From the NCBI RefSeq assembly GCF_013466605.1, contig NZ_CP059162.1, positions 1,550,001 to 1,614,000 on the forward strand: a stretch of DNA of 64,000 nt, in the 5' to 3' direction. The stretch comes from Pseudomonas chlororaphis subsp. aurantiaca (GTDB lineage: Bacteria > Pseudomonadota > Gammaproteobacteria > Pseudomonadales > Pseudomonadaceae). The notes beneath the pieces were generated by a model. It worked only from the letters and a program-made list of their open reading frames with translations. It ran no database searches and had not been told where the DNA came from. Below, piece after piece: positions 25,248 to 35,210 of the stretch; within the stretch, counting starts at the first letter, position 1, and every line of letters starts with the position of its first letter. Both the position numbers and the translations under genes were made by a program.

Positions 25248-26002
25248 TTGACCACGCCGGTGTAGAAGCCGGTGGCCTTGCTCAGGTGCAGCCACTGGTC
25301 GACGTAGCTTTTCCAGGCGACGTCGTCCCGTGGCAACAGAAAGGCTTTTTCACTGTATTGCAGGTACTGCTCGGGGTTCACCGCGCATAGCCCCGGCTTG
25401 AGCTTCTGCTGGAAGCGCGCTTCGGAAGCGTCGGTGATCATCACGTCGGCCTTGTTCTCCAGCAATTGCTCGAAGATGGTCACGTTGTCGGCGAACAGGG
25501 TCAGGCTGGCCTTGGGCAGGTGGGCCCGGGCGAAGACTTCGTTGGTGCCGCCCGGCGGCTCGATCAGGCGTACCGAAGGCTGGTTGATCTGCTCGACGGT
25601 CTGGTAACGCTGCTTGTCGGCGCAACGCACCAGGGGGATCTTCCCGTCGACGCCCAGGGTGTCGCTGAAGAAGGCTTTCTTCTGCCGCTCCAGGGACACG
25701 GAAATACCGCCCACGGCGATGTCGCACTGGTTCGCCAGGAAGTCCGGCATCAAGGTTTTCCAGGTGGTCTTCACCCACTTCACCTCGACCCCCAGGCTTT
25801 GCGCCAGGGACTGCGCCATCGAGATATCGATGCCTTCGTAGGCACCGTCCGCGCGCAGGTAGGTGTAGGGCTTGTAGTCGCCGGTGGTGCAGACGTTCAG
25901 GTGGCCGCGTTCGATGACCTGATCCAGGTGCGAGGCGTCTGGTGCGGCAAATGCCGGGGCGCTGAGGGTCAGCAGCGAGCAGAGCAGGAGGCGTGCTTTC
26001 AT
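25220..26002 (-). CDS. Periplasmic solute-binding protein / cyclohexadienyl dehydratase-like (PheC-like)
   Basis: 260 aa. Signal peptide residues 1-19 (ends APAFA). SBP_bac_3 fold with GDYKPYTYLRADGAYEGIDI near the start. The PheC group shares this fold but is an enzyme making phenylpyruvate or phenylalanine in the periplasm. No transporter permease or ATPase lies nearby, which fits a PheC-like enzyme or an orphan binding protein. Start ATG 26002 begins the signal peptide. Confidence 0.75.
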   Translation of the reverse strand: MKARLLLCSLLTLSAPAFAAPDASHLDQVIERGHLNVCTTGDYKPYTYLRADGAYEGIDISMAQSLAQSLGVEVKWVKTTWKTLMPDFLANQCDIAVGGISVSLERQKKAFFSDTLGVDGKIPLVRCADKQRYQTVEQINQPSVRLIEPPGGTNEVFARAHLPKASLTLFADNVTIFEQLLENKADVMITDASEARFQQKLKPGLCAVNPEQYLQYSEKAFLLPRDDVAWKSYVDQWLHLSKATGFYTGVVNQWLAAPTP

Positions 26003-26268
26003 GCGGTCGATCCTTGATGACGAGGGGAGTGGCCGAGGGCGGCTCATTATTTGCGCCGGACCGGAGCGGGGCAAGGCGCATCGCTTGCCAGGGCGTTGTG
26101 GATTGTGTTCACCGAAAAAGTTTTGGCAAAGGGCCATGCCAACTATTTGTTGGCTTCTTTTTCACGAAACGTTGATGGTCGGCTACCTAAAGTTCGTGCT
26201 GTCGTGGGCAGTCATTGAATAACGGGCTTGTCGGCGACGCACTTCTTTCAAGGAACACGCCGATCGTC

Positions 26269-27918
26269 ATGCTAAACATCAAGCCCCTGCGTCCCGAATG
26301 GGTGACGCTGATTGCCTGCGCCTTTTTATTACTGGGCTGCAACTTTGTGCTCTGGCAGCACCTGTTTAGCATTACCACCTCGGACACCCGTGGCATCGCC
26401 ATGCGCGTGGCCTTCGGGGTGATGATCTTCTGTGCCTTCAACCTCATTCTGAGCTGGCTGGCGTTTCGCCGGGTACTGAAGCCGGTGCTGGTTCTATTGT
26501 TCATGGTCAGTGCCGGCGTGGCCTATTTCATGAACCAGTACGGAGTGCTGATAGACGCCGGAATGTTTCGCAACTTCGCCGAGACCAATGCAACGGAAGT
26601 GCGTGACTTACTCTCGCTGAAGTTGCTTGTTTATATTCTGTCTCTGGGTGTATTGCCTTCCTGGTTATTGTGGAAAACCCCGATTAATTATCGTCGCTGG
26701 CACCGCGAGTTATTCAGCAAGTTGCTGGTTTCCTTTATTTGCGCGGTGGCCATTGGCGGGGTCGCCCTGGCCAACTATCAGGGGCTGGCCTCGCTGTTTC
26801 GCAATCACCATGAATTGCGCCTGATGATAGTGCCGAGCAACTACGTGGGCGCTTCCTTCGGTTATCTGCGTGAGCAAGTGGTCTCGGCGCGCCAGCCCTT
26901 CGTCAAGATCGGTGAAGATGCCCAGCGCAATCCGACCTGGCAAAACCACGCGCGCAAGTCGCTGACGGTGCTGGTGGTCGGTGAGAGTGCCCGGGCCGAG
27001 AACTTCGGCGTGCTGGGCTACGAGCGCAACACCACGCCGAAACTCAGCCAGGAAAACGGCCTGATCGCTTTCACCGACGTGTCGTCCTGTGGCACCGAGA
27101 CCGCGGTCTCGGTGCCCTGCATGTTCTCCAACATGGGGCGCAAGAACTACGACGCCAGCAAGGCGAAGAACGAAGAAGGGCTGCTGGACGTGCTCAAGCG
27201 CGCCGGACTCGAGGTGATCTGGCGGGACAACCAGTCCGGCTGCAAGGGCACCTGCGACCGGGTGACCCTGGACGATGTCAGCAACCTCAAGGACCCGGTG
27301 CTCTGTGCCAACAGCGAATGTCGCGACGAAATCCTGCTCCAGGGCCTGCAGCATTTCATCGATAGCCTGGACAAGGACACCGTGCTGGTCCTGCACCAGA
27401 TGGGCAGTCACGGGCCGGAATATTTCAAGCGCTACCCCAAGGAATATGAGCGCTTCACTCCGGTGTGCCAGAGCAATGCCCTGAACAATTGCAGTCGCGA
27501 GAGCATCGTCAACGGCTACGACAATACGTTGCTGTACACCGACTACGTGCTGGCGACCCTGATCGACCTGCTGCGCAGCAACCAAGACAAGGTCGATACC
27601 GCGATGCTCTATCTGTCGGACCATGGCGAGTCACTGGGCGAATACAACCTGTTCCTGCATGGCACGCCCTACATGCTCGCGCCGTCGCAGCAAAAGCACG
27701 TGGCGATGCTGGCCTGGTTCTCCGACAGCTATCAGAAGGCGTTCTCGGTGGACACCCATTGCCTGCAACTGAGCCGGGAGAAGCCGCTGAGCCAGGACAA
27801 CCTGTTCCACTCGATGCTTGGCCTGCTGGAGGTCGACAGCCAGGTCTACCAGCCTGACCTTGACCTGTTCGCCGGCTGCCGGGGCAGCGTGGTCGACGGC
27901 GTTCTGGCGCGGCAATGA
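26269..27918 (+). CDS. eptA: Lipid A phosphoethanolamine transferase
   Basis: 549 aa. Five N-terminal transmembrane helices (to about residue 190), then a periplasmic sulfatase-fold domain. Family motifs: VVGESARAENFGVLGY, the nucleophile Thr in SSCGTETAVSVPC, and the zinc region YLSDHGESLGEYN. Adds phosphoethanolamine to lipid A, which reduces negative charge and polymyxin binding. ATG 26269 has AAGGAA upstream. No two-component system adjoins it. Confidence 0.9.
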   Translation: MLNIKPLRPEWVTLIACAFLLLGCNFVLWQHLFSITTSDTRGIAMRVAFGVMIFCAFNLILSWLAFRRVLKPVLVLLFMVSAGVAYFMNQYGVLIDAGMFRNFAETNATEVRDLLSLKLLVYILSLGVLPSWLLWKTPINYRRWHRELFSKLLVSFICAVAIGGVALANYQGLASLFRNHHELRLMIVPSNYVGASFGYLREQVVSARQPFVKIGEDAQRNPTWQNHARKSLTVLVVGESARAENFGVLGYERNTTPKLSQENGLIAFTDVSSCGTETAVSVPCMFSNMGRKNYDASKAKNEEGLLDVLKRAGLEVIWRDNQSGCKGTCDRVTLDDVSNLKDPVLCANSECRDEILLQGLQHFIDSLDKDTVLVLHQMGSHGPEYFKRYPKEYERFTPVCQSNALNNCSRESIVNGYDNTLLYTDYVLATLIDLLRSNQDKVDTAMLYLSDHGESLGEYNLFLHGTPYMLAPSQQKHVAMLAWFSDSYQKAFSVDTHCLQLSREKPLSQDNLFHSMLGLLEVDSQVYQPDLDLFAGCRGSVVDGVLARQ

Positions 27919-28002
27919 AGCCTTGATCGGCGTTCGACCTTTTTTTCACGATCGGGGCGCTAACCTGTTTTTTATCCAAGACCTACAAGAGTCAGCAGAT
28001 CC

Positions 28003-28686
28003 ATGTCCGCCCACCCTCCATCCCCCCTCGAACTCGAGTTCGCCAGGCGTTATGACCAGGCGCATGCACGCGTCTGTGGCGACGAACGTCCGCTCGGGCT
28101 GGGGCGGCGCCTGTCGCTGTGGCGCGACGAATGGCTGGTCCGCCACGCACTGAAGGTGGCGGGCGAGCCGGGGCTGATTCTCGACCTGGCCTGTGGCGCG
28201 GGGCGCTTCTGGCCGGTGCTGGGCGAACACGGTAATCGGGTGATTCTGGCGGCGGACCCGTCCCAGGACATGCTCAACCACGCCCAGACCCACCACCCGG
28301 CGAGCCTGCTCAGGCGGGTCAGGACCTTCCAGAGTTCGTCGTTCAGCATCGGCCTGTCGGCCAACGCGGTGGACTGCATTGTCTGCCTGCAACTGTTCCC
28401 GCATGTCGCCAGCAGCGAGGCGCGCCTGGCGTTGCTGGGCGAATTCCATCGGGTCAGCCGCGACTCGGTGATCCTGGCGGTGCGCATTGACAGTCGCCTC
28501 AAGGCGTTGCAAGAGCGGCTGCTGGGCAACCGAACCCGGCAACTGCAGCCTGAGCCATGGGGGCAGACCAGCCGGGCGCAGGTGGAGGCCGAGTTCAAGG
28601 GCGCGGGGTTCGAAGTGCTCAGCCACCAGGATTTCATTCCCGGTTGCGCCGCCTGGCGGGTTTGCGTGCTGCGCAAACAGGGTTAG
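28003..28686 (+). CDS. Class I SAM-dependent methyltransferase
   Basis: 227 aa. SAM-binding motif I LILDLACGAGRFWPVLG (about residue 50) and a methyltransferase domain to about 150. It resembles the lipopolysaccharide-kinase-adjacent or ubiquinone-type methyltransferases only generally. Substrate unknown. Lies 84 bp after eptA, possibly in the same transcript. Confidence 0.82.
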   Translation: MSAHPPSPLELEFARRYDQAHARVCGDERPLGLGRRLSLWRDEWLVRHALKVAGEPGLILDLACGAGRFWPVLGEHGNRVILAADPSQDMLNHAQTHHPASLLRRVRTFQSSSFSIGLSANAVDCIVCLQLFPHVASSEARLALLGEFHRVSRDSVILAVRIDSRLKALQERLLGNRTRQLQPEPWGQTSRAQVEAEFKGAGFEVLSHQDFIPGCAAWRVCVLRKQG

Positions 28687-28808
28687 CCGACGGCGGGTGG
28701 ATTATTCTTGTGGCCGGGTGCCGATTTCGCGCAGGCTCTTGTCGAGTGAATGCTCAGAAATCGCCGAGGGCGATATATACTGCGCGCCATTCTTCAAGGG
28801 AGAGCCGT

Positions 28809-29942
28809 GTGGCCATCGATATTCACTGGATTCGCGACAACGATAGCCTCGGTCAATTCTGCACCGAGTGGCAGAAGCTGCCATTCGTCGCCCTCGACAC
28901 CGAATTCATGCGGGTCGACACCTTTTATCCGATCGCCGGCCTGTTGCAGGTTGGCGATGGCCAGCGTGCTTACCTCATCGACCCCTTGACCATCGACGAC
29001 TGGCAACCGCTGGCGGCCTTGCTGGAGAACAGCGCGGTGGTCAAGGTGGTGCATGCCTGCAGCGAGGACCTCGAAGTCCTGCTGCGCCTGACCGGCAGCC
29101 TGCCGGCGCCGTTGTTCGACACGCAACTGGCGGCCGCCTACCTGAACCTGGGGTTCTCCATGGGCTACTCGCGACTGGTCCAGGAAGTGCTGGGCATCGA
29201 GTTGCCCAAGGGCGAGACCCGTTCCGACTGGCTGCAGCGTCCACTGTCGGAAACCCAGGTCAGCTACGCCGCCGAAGACGCCGTGCACCTGGCCGAGGTC
29301 TTCACCCAACTGCGGCCGAAACTGTCCGGGGACAAATACAGCTGGGTACTGGAAGACGGCGCCGAGCTGGTGGCCAACCTGCGCCGCGAAGTCGATCCCT
29401 ACGAGGTGTATCGCGAGGCCAAGCTGGCCTGGAAACTGTCCCGTGCGCAGCTGGCGGTCTTGCGTGAACTCTGCGCCTGGCGCGAGCGCGAGGCACGGGC
29501 GCGGGACCTGCCGCGCAACCGGATCGTGCGCGAGCACTCGCTGTGGCCGTTGGCCAAGAGCCAGCCGGACAGCCTCGGCGCCCTGGCGAAAATCGAAGAC
29601 ATGCACCCGCGCACCGTGCGCCAGGACGGCGAGTTCCTGCTGGGCCTGATCAAGCGTGCCGCCAGCGTCAGCCCCGACCAGTGGCCGCCGGCCGTCCCAG
29701 AACCCTTGCCGATGGAAGCCTCGCCCCTGCTCAAGCGCCTGCGCGCCGTGGGCCAGGCCGAAGCCGAGCGCCTGGGCATCGCCCCGGAACTGATGCTGCG
29801 CAAGAAAACCCTGGAAAGCCTGCTCAAGAGCGGCTTCCCCAACGGACCCTACCAATTGCCCGATTCGCTGCGTGGCTGGCGCCGCGAATTGATGGGCCAG
29901 GCGCTGCTCGACAGCCTGGCCACCGCCGGAGAACAGCCATGA
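28809..29942 (+). CDS. rnd: Ribonuclease D
   Basis: 377 aa. 3'-5' exoribonuclease for tRNA and small RNA 3' ends. DEDDy motifs: [23 protein letters not shown] and [16 protein letters not shown] domain from about residue 215. Start GTG 28809 with AGGGAGAG upstream; the longer open frame to 28557 is read through the preceding methyltransferase gene. Its stop overlaps the ATG of the next gene (ATGA). Confidence 0.96.
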   Translation: MAIDIHWIRDNDSLGQFCTEWQKLPFVALDTEFMRVDTFYPIAGLLQVGDGQRAYLIDPLTIDDWQPLAALLENSAVVKVVHACSEDLEVLLRLTGSLPAPLFDTQLAAAYLNLGFSMGYSRLVQEVLGIELPKGETRSDWLQRPLSETQVSYAAEDAVHLAEVFTQLRPKLSGDKYSWVLEDGAELVANLRREVDPYEVYREAKLAWKLSRAQLAVLRELCAWREREARARDLPRNRIVREHSLWPLAKSQPDSLGALAKIEDMHPRTVRQDGEFLLGLIKRAASVSPDQWPPAVPEPLPMEASPLLKRLRAVGQAEAERLGIAPELMLRKKTLESLLKSGFPNGPYQLPDSLRGWRRELMGQALLDSLATAGEQP

Positions 29943-30232
29943 AACGTATCTGCTCGATCTACAAAAGCCCGCGCAAGAACGAGATGTACCTCTACGTGCT
30001 CAAGAGCGATGCCCTGGAGCGCGTGCCGGAAAACCTGCTGCTGGCGTTCGGCAAGCCGCAGCACGCCTTCGACCTGGTGCTGAGCCCGGAGCGCAAGCTG
30101 TCGCGCGAGGACATTCACCAGGTGCTGGAGAATCTCGAGAAGCAGGGTTACCACCTGCAGATGCCACCGGCCGAGGACGAGTACATCGAGCACTTGCCCG
30201 AAGAGCTGCTGCGCCGTAATGATCCGGTCTGA
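29939..30232 (+). CDS. YcgL domain protein
   Basis: 97 aa, usual length. [20 protein letters not shown] is typical of the YcgL family (alpha/beta fold, function unknown). Translationally coupled to rnd through a 4-nt overlap, the usual gammaproteobacterial arrangement, which suggests a link to RNA metabolism. Confidence 0.93.
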   Translation: MKRICSIYKSPRKNEMYLYVLKSDALERVPENLLLAFGKPQHAFDLVLSPERKLSREDIHQVLENLEKQGYHLQMPPAEDEYIEHLPEELLRRNDPV

Positions 30233-30359
30233 CGGACACCTGTAGATGCCCTGTCCGGGGCATCGTTGAAAATGGAACTGACTATATCTGGCGGCTGCCG
30301 CGATCGATGGAGCGATACTCCGTCGGCGGCTGCCTGCACCGTTTTGTAAGGTTTGAACC

Positions 30360-31292
30360 ATGCGCGTTCTGATTGCCGAACACGATCACGCTATTTATGC
30401 CCGTTTGTTGCGTCAGTTGGCACCTGACCTGGAAGTGCTCACCAGCGGCGATTCCGCCGAGTTGTCAAAGCTGGCCGCGGACTGCCCGGTCTGGCTCGGC
30501 CAGCCGGACCTGCTGGCCACCCTGCTGCGCCAGGGCCACCAGCCGCGGTGGCTGCAATCGACCTGGGCCGGCATCACGCCGCTGCTCGCCGACGGCCTGC
30601 CACGGCATTACCGGCTGACCCGCGCTGTTGGGATCTTCGGCCAGGTCATGGCCGAATACGTGCTCACCTACATGCTTGGCCACGAGCGCGAAGTCCTCGC
30701 GCGCCTGGTCAGCCAAGTCGAGCGCAAGTGGGATAACCGCACGGGCCAGAGCCTGGCCGGGCGCAAGGTGCTGATCGTCGGCGCGGGCGATATCGGCCAC
30801 AGCGTGGCGCAGTTCCTGCTGCCATTCGGCGTCGAGCTGTACGGCATCGCCAGCGAAGCCCGGGAGCAGGCGCCGTTTGTCGAAGTGGCGGCGATGTCGG
30901 AGCTCGGGCGCCTGGTGGGCGAGGTGGATTATGTGATCAACCTGCTGCCCAACACCCCGCACACCCATGACCTGTACGACGCGGCGCTGTTCAAGCAATT
31001 CAAGCCGACCGGCCTGTTCATCAACGTCGGCCGCGGTGTCGCGGTGGTCGATGCGGATCTGGTGGAAGCCTTGAAGGAAGGGCATCTGGCGGGTGCGGTG
31101 ATCGACGTCTGCCGCCAGGAGCCGTTGCCGCAGCGCCATCCGTTCTGGACCGCCTGGGGCCTGCTGCTGACCGGCCACAGCTCGGCGCCGACTTCGCCGA
31201 CCCTGATGGCGCAGCTATTCATCGACAACCTGCAGGCCTATCAGGCCAACACGGCGTTGCGTGGCGAAGTGGATTTCGCGCGGGGTTACTGA
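30360..31292 (+). CDS. D-2-hydroxyacid dehydrogenase (GhrA-like)
   Basis: 310 aa. NAD(P)-binding Rossmann motif in RKVLIVGAGDIGHSVAQFL. Catalytic Arg in FINVGRGVAVVD, Glu in VCRQEPLP and His in LLTGHSSAPTSP. Family reduces glyoxylate and hydroxypyruvate. Substrate is predicted, not shown. Confidence 0.88.
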   Translation: MRVLIAEHDHAIYARLLRQLAPDLEVLTSGDSAELSKLAADCPVWLGQPDLLATLLRQGHQPRWLQSTWAGITPLLADGLPRHYRLTRAVGIFGQVMAEYVLTYMLGHEREVLARLVSQVERKWDNRTGQSLAGRKVLIVGAGDIGHSVAQFLLPFGVELYGIASEAREQAPFVEVAAMSELGRLVGEVDYVINLLPNTPHTHDLYDAALFKQFKPTGLFINVGRGVAVVDADLVEALKEGHLAGAVIDVCRQEPLPQRHPFWTAWGLLLTGHSSAPTSPTLMAQLFIDNLQAYQANTALRGEVDFARGY

Positions 31293-31308
31293 GAGGGACC
31301 ACAGACTC

Positions 31309-31410
31309 TGTAGCCGCTGCCGAAGGCTGCGATAAGTTCGAAGGACTTCAGCGATCTTCAGATCCTGCGCCCTCGTTGTGGGCGATCGCAGCCTGCGGCA
31401 GCGGCTACAG
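31309..31410. repeat. REP-type inverted pair (copy 2)
   Basis: Same arms as copy 1 (one change, GCCGAAGGC, in the left arm). Between the convergent dehydrogenase and nitroreductase genes. Confidence 0.85.
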
Positions 31411-31424
31411 GGATTGCAGCAGGC

Positions 31425-32018
31425 TTACAGGCTGAAGTCGCCTTCGGCCACGGTTTCGCTCAATGGGCGACGCGGGCTTGGCTCTTCACGGGCCTGCAGG
31501 TATTCGGCGAGGCTCGCCTTGTCACCCAGCTTGCCGACGGCCACCGCGGTATGCAGGGCATAACCTTCTGGAATCTTCAGCTCCTTGCGGGTCAGCTCCT
31601 GGTCGAACCCGGCCATGCCGTGGGTGTGCCAGCCGCTGATGCTGGCTTGCAGCGCCAGGTGGCCCCAGGCCGAGCCGGTGTCGAAGGTGTGCCACAGGGC
31701 TGGGGTTTCCTCGCTGGCGCCGGGTGCGGTGAAGGTGGTTTTCGAGATCACGATCACCAGCGCCGAGGCGTGCTGCGCCCAGCCACGGTTGAACTCGTTG
31801 AGCAAGCCGAGGAAACGTTCCCAGTTCGGCGTGTCGCGGCGCGCATACAGGAAGCGCCACGGCTGTGAGTTGTAGGCCGACGGCGCCCAGCGCGCGGCTT
31901 CGAAGAAGCTCAGCAGGGTTTCCTCGGGAATGGCCTCGCCGGTGAAGGCGCGCGGCGACCAGCGATCGGTGAACTGCGGGTGGATGGCGTACTCGGCAAC
32001 GCGGGGATTGGCGCTCAT
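31425..32018 (-). CDS. Nitroreductase-family flavoprotein
   Basis: 197 aa. FMN-binding pattern RWSPRAFTGEAIPEE and ARWAPSAYNSQPWRF near the start, as in NfnB-like proteins. Dimeric NAD(P)H-dependent reductases of nitro or quinone compounds; substrate unknown. 280 bp of non-coding sequence follows upstream. Confidence 0.9.
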   Translation of the reverse strand: MSANPRVAEYAIHPQFTDRWSPRAFTGEAIPEETLLSFFEAARWAPSAYNSQPWRFLYARRDTPNWERFLGLLNEFNRGWAQHASALVIVISKTTFTAPGASEETPALWHTFDTGSAWGHLALQASISGWHTHGMAGFDQELTRKELKIPEGYALHTAVAVGKLGDKASLAEYLQAREEPSPRRPLSETVAEGDFSL

Positions 32019-32298
32019 GACAGAGATTCCTGGCTACGTTTGAGAATGAAATGTGGATAAACCGGCGAGCGCAGTTGAACTGAGCAATGGGGTTTTTCCT
32101 GACCCTGGGGCGGTTCACCGGTGCGACGCGGTCGAGCGTTAATGGCACGCGGATAAAGGGTTTTGCGACAGGCAAAACTACTGCGCCGCATGCGGCCTGA
32201 CAAGTAGTGCCTTACCGACAGTCGCCAGCGCTTGGCCCGCGCGGCCTTGGGCACTAGACTGGCGGCCTTTTCCCTGTCCGATACCGATTACCTGAGCC

Positions 32299-32748
32299 AT
32301 GGCCGCCAAAGTTGAACCCTTCTGGATCCGCAAAACCCTCGAACAACTCGATCAGGAGGAGTGGGAGTCGTTGTGCGATGGTTGTGGCCTGTGCTGCCTG
32401 CAGAAGCTCGAGGATGAAGAAGACAACAGCGTCTACTACACCCGTATCGCCTGCAAACTGCTGGACCTGAAGACCTGCCAGTGCAGCGACTACGCCAACC
32501 GCCGCGCCTCGGTGCCGGACTGTATCCAGCTCACCCCTGGCAAGGCCGATGAGTTCAAATGGCTGCCGCCGACCTGCGGTTATCGCCTGGTCAGCGAAGG
32601 CAAGGACCTGCCGCTCTGGCACCATCTGGTGTGCGGTGACCGCGACGCGGTGCACCACGAGCGTATTTCCCAATCCGGACGCATGCTCGCCGAAGGCAGC
32701 GTGGCCGAAGAGGACTGGGAAGACCATCTGATTTTCCGCGCCGGCTGA
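32299..32748 (+). CDS. YcgN-family cysteine cluster protein (UPF0260)
   Basis: 149 aa. Eight Cys in the family pattern, including CDGCGLCCL (near residue 30) and [17 protein letters not shown] plus VPDC. Probably binds a metal; function unknown. In many gammaproteobacteria it lies close to ycgL and rnd, as here. Confidence 0.9.
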   Translation: MAAKVEPFWIRKTLEQLDQEEWESLCDGCGLCCLQKLEDEEDNSVYYTRIACKLLDLKTCQCSDYANRRASVPDCIQLTPGKADEFKWLPPTCGYRLVSEGKDLPLWHHLVCGDRDAVHHERISQSGRMLAEGSVAEEDWEDHLIFRAG

Positions 32749-32794
32749 AGGTACGCCGCGCTCGCGTTCAAGGTTGTTTCACGAAGGAGTGTGT

Positions 32795-34033
32795 ATGGCT
32801 GTGGGGGCAAGGCTGGCGCTGGCCGGCTGGCTGCTGGTGCTCAGTGCGCCGGGGTGGGCGGCGAAAAAAGTCGATCTGGATTACCACGTGCGTCTGTTGC
32901 CGCAGAGCGACCAGGCCGAGGTGCGCCTGACCCTGGCGGACGGCGCGGCGGTGCGTAGCCTGGATTTCAACCTGGGCAAGCATGGCGATTACAGCGACTT
33001 CAAGGCCGATGGCCAATGGCAGTCCGATGCGGCCAAGCCTTCCGCGCTGCTGCGTGGCATATGGCGCCCGGCCAGCGGCAAGGCCAGCCTCAGCTACCGG
33101 GTGCGGATCAGCCACAGCCTGAAGAAGGACAGCTTCGACAGCCGCATGACCCCGCATTGGGCCTTGTTGCGTGGCGACGCGCTGGTGCCGGCGGCCAAGC
33201 TCGACCAGCAGGACGGTATCGAGCTGGTGTCGCGCCTGGAGTTCGAGCTGCCTGCGGGCTGGAAAAGCGTGGAAACCGCCTGGCCGCGGATCGGCAAGAA
33301 CCGTTTCCGTATCGATAACCCCGCGCGCCTGTTCGACCGGCCCACCGGCTGGATGCTGGCCGGCGCCCTGGGCAGCCGCCGCACCCGACTGGGGGAGACC
33401 GAAGTCACGGTGGCCTCGCCACAAGGGCAGGGCATGCGGCGCATGGATGTGCTGACCCTGTTGACCTTTGTCTGGCCGCAGATCCAGGCGACCTTTCCCC
33501 GTCACCCCAACAAGTTGCTGATCGTCGGCGCGGCCGACCCGATGTGGCGCGGCAGCCTGGCCGGGCACGATTCACTGTTCTTGCACAGCCGCCTGCCGCT
33601 GGTCAGCGAGAGCGGCACCAGCCCGCTGCTGCGCGAGGTGATCCAGGTCTTTGCCCGGATCAACGACAGCGAACGCAGCGACTGGATCGGCGAGGGGCTG
33701 GCGGAGTACTACGCCATCGAATTGATGCGCCGCGCCGGCGGCATGAGCGACGAGCGTTATCAGGCGCTGGAGACTCGGCTGGCCAAGAGCGGCCACGGCG
33801 TCAGCAGCCTGCGCGGCGAGCAGGTGGACGCGCCGGTGGTGGCCAGGGCCGTGCTGCTGTTGCAGGAGCTGGATCGGGAGATTCGCCTGAAGACCCGCAA
33901 CAAGCGTTCGCTGGATGATGTGACACGCGAAGTACTGCGTCTGCAAAGCGTCAGCACCGAGGAGTTCGTGAAACTCAGTGAAGGCGTGCTGGACGGCTCG
34001 TCCAAGGTGCTCGACAGCGATTTGTTGCGCTAG
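32795..34033 (+). CDS. Secreted peptidase-like protein without zinc site
   Basis: 412 aa. Signal peptide residues 1-23 (ends GWAA). The first half is beta-rich; the second resembles a gluzincin (M1/M61-like) domain. Where HEXXH is expected the sequence reads LLREVIQVF (about residue 280), with both His missing, while the downstream motif WIGEGLAEYY (about 296-305) is kept. Likely a non-catalytic relative or a divergent family. ATG 32795 has GAAGGAG upstream. Convergent with the DUF2892-type gene. Confidence 0.7.
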   Translation: MAVGARLALAGWLLVLSAPGWAAKKVDLDYHVRLLPQSDQAEVRLTLADGAAVRSLDFNLGKHGDYSDFKADGQWQSDAAKPSALLRGIWRPASGKASLSYRVRISHSLKKDSFDSRMTPHWALLRGDALVPAAKLDQQDGIELVSRLEFELPAGWKSVETAWPRIGKNRFRIDNPARLFDRPTGWMLAGALGSRRTRLGETEVTVASPQGQGMRRMDVLTLLTFVWPQIQATFPRHPNKLLIVGAADPMWRGSLAGHDSLFLHSRLPLVSESGTSPLLREVIQVFARINDSERSDWIGEGLAEYYAIELMRRAGGMSDERYQALETRLAKSGHGVSSLRGEQVDAPVVARAVLLLQELDREIRLKTRNKRSLDDVTREVLRLQSVSTEEFVKLSEGVLDGSSKVLDSDLLR

Positions 34034-34052
34034 GTCCGGCTGAGCGCTTTGC

Positions 34053-34090
34053 GGTTATCGCGAGCAGCCGGTCGATGGCTCGCGATAACC
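34053..34090. terminator. 13-bp inverted repeat between convergent genes
   Basis: GGTTATCGCGAGC ... GCTCGCGATAACC with a 12-nt loop, in the 77-bp gap between two convergent genes. Perfect stem, no T-run. Terminator or RNA 3'-end hairpin. Confidence 0.55.
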
Positions 34091-34110
34091 TTCGTTCATT
34101 CGACGCGACG

Positions 34111-34488
34111 CTAGACCCCGGCCTTGGGCGATTTCAGCGAATCGTTGCCGGTCACGGTCGCGGTACGGGTCACCGCCTCGGCATTGGCCTTGAGGGTTTT
34201 CAGCTCCGCGCCGGCACGCTCGATCTTCGCCCGCACGTTCTGCATGTCCTGGCGGCTTTTCTCCAGCAGGCTTTTCGCCGAGCTGTGGCCGGTGATGCCA
34301 CGGGCCAGGGCGACCCCGCCGATGGCCACCTGGATCAGGCCGAACACACCGCCACGGCGCAGGCCCTTGCCAACCATGACCACGCCGCCGGCCAGCGAGC
34401 CGATGCGCTCCCAGCCCTGTACATTCTGCTCCGCCGGGCTCTGGAAAGGGGTGGTTGCGATGGGTTCCAGTTGTTTGCTGTCGCTCAT
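34111..34488 (-). CDS. DUF2892 (YgaP-like) inner-membrane protein
   Basis: 125 aa. NVQGWERIGSLAGGVVMVGK and the following hydrophobic stretch form the two-helix DUF2892 membrane module (residues about 22-70). A charged, coiled-coil-like tail follows (KSRQDMQNVRAKIERAGAEL). Start ATG 34488 with GGAGACAG upstream. Function unknown. Confidence 0.75.
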   Translation of the reverse strand: MSDSKQLEPIATTPFQSPAEQNVQGWERIGSLAGGVVMVGKGLRRGGVFGLIQVAIGGVALARGITGHSSAKSLLEKSRQDMQNVRAKIERAGAELKTLKANAEAVTRTATVTGNDSLKSPKAGV

Positions 34489-34576
34489 GATCTGTCTCCA
34501 GGGGGGATGGATATAAAGCTGACTGCGCTGGCGCGTCGCTTGTTCCATCGAATGTGCCGCGAACTTGAGGCAGTGC

Positions 34577-35044
34577 TCAGAACTTGGGGCCGGAGCGAGT
34601 GTTGTTGCCCTTGGCCAGGCGGTCGTAGAGCACCACGTTGACGGTGGCGGCGAGGTTCATGCAGCCGGTGGTCGGGATGTAGACCACGTCTTCGCACCAG
34701 TCGCGGATGTCCTTGTCCAGGGAGCCGTCTTCCGGGCCGAAGATGTACAGCGCGCGATCCGGATGGGTGTACTCCGGCAGCGAGCGGGCGCCTTCCACCA
34801 GTTCCACCGCCACCGGCACGCAGCCCAGGGGCAGGATCTTCTTCAGGTCGTCGATGCCGATCAGCGGGATGTCCTGGTGGACTTTCTTGGTGTCGGTGAC
34901 GAAGTCGCGGGCCCGTTCATAGCGCTTGCCGGTGTAGAACACCGACGCGACGCCATAGCAGCCGGCGGCGCGCATCACCGAACCGACGTTCTCCGGTGAC
35001 TTGGGGTTATACAAACCAATGCAGCTGTACCTTTTGTTTGCCAC
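34577..35044 (-). CDS. SPOUT-family RNA methyltransferase (TrmH-like)
   Basis: 155 aa, GTG start. SpoU motifs: YNPKSPENVGSVMRAAGCYG, YIFGPEDGSL and IPTTGCMNLAATVNVVLYDR, which form the knotted SAM site. Short single-domain type, possibly acting on tRNA; the target base cannot be told. Confidence 0.88.
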   Translation of the reverse strand: MANKRYSCIGLYNPKSPENVGSVMRAAGCYGVASVFYTGKRYERARDFVTDTKKVHQDIPLIGIDDLKKILPLGCVPVAVELVEGARSLPEYTHPDRALYIFGPEDGSLDKDIRDWCEDVVYIPTTGCMNLAATVNVVLYDRLAKGNNTRSGPKF

Positions 35045-35116
35045 GAGCGGGGTGCCTTCGAGAAAAATCGCGATTATACGGGGATTGTCGGCCAGCGGTT
35101 GGATCCGGCAAACGCA

Positions 35117-35198
35117 TCGCGGGCAAGCGGCGCACCTGCAGGATTCAGTGTCTGCCGGTGCGCCGCTTGCCCGCGAGAGGCCGGTCCAGTTGGACCGG
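35117..35198. repeat. 20-bp perfect inverted repeat plus small palindrome
   Basis: TCGCGGGCAAGCGGCGCACC at 35117-35136 and its complement at 35157-35176 with a 20-nt loop, then an 18-bp palindrome (CCGGTCCA GT TGGACCGG, 35181-35198). It sits between the HNH and SPOUT genes, which both read leftward. A second REP-like type, unlike the main set, or a strong RNA hairpin. Confidence 0.75.
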
Positions 35199-35210
35199 AG
35201 AGGGCGAAGG

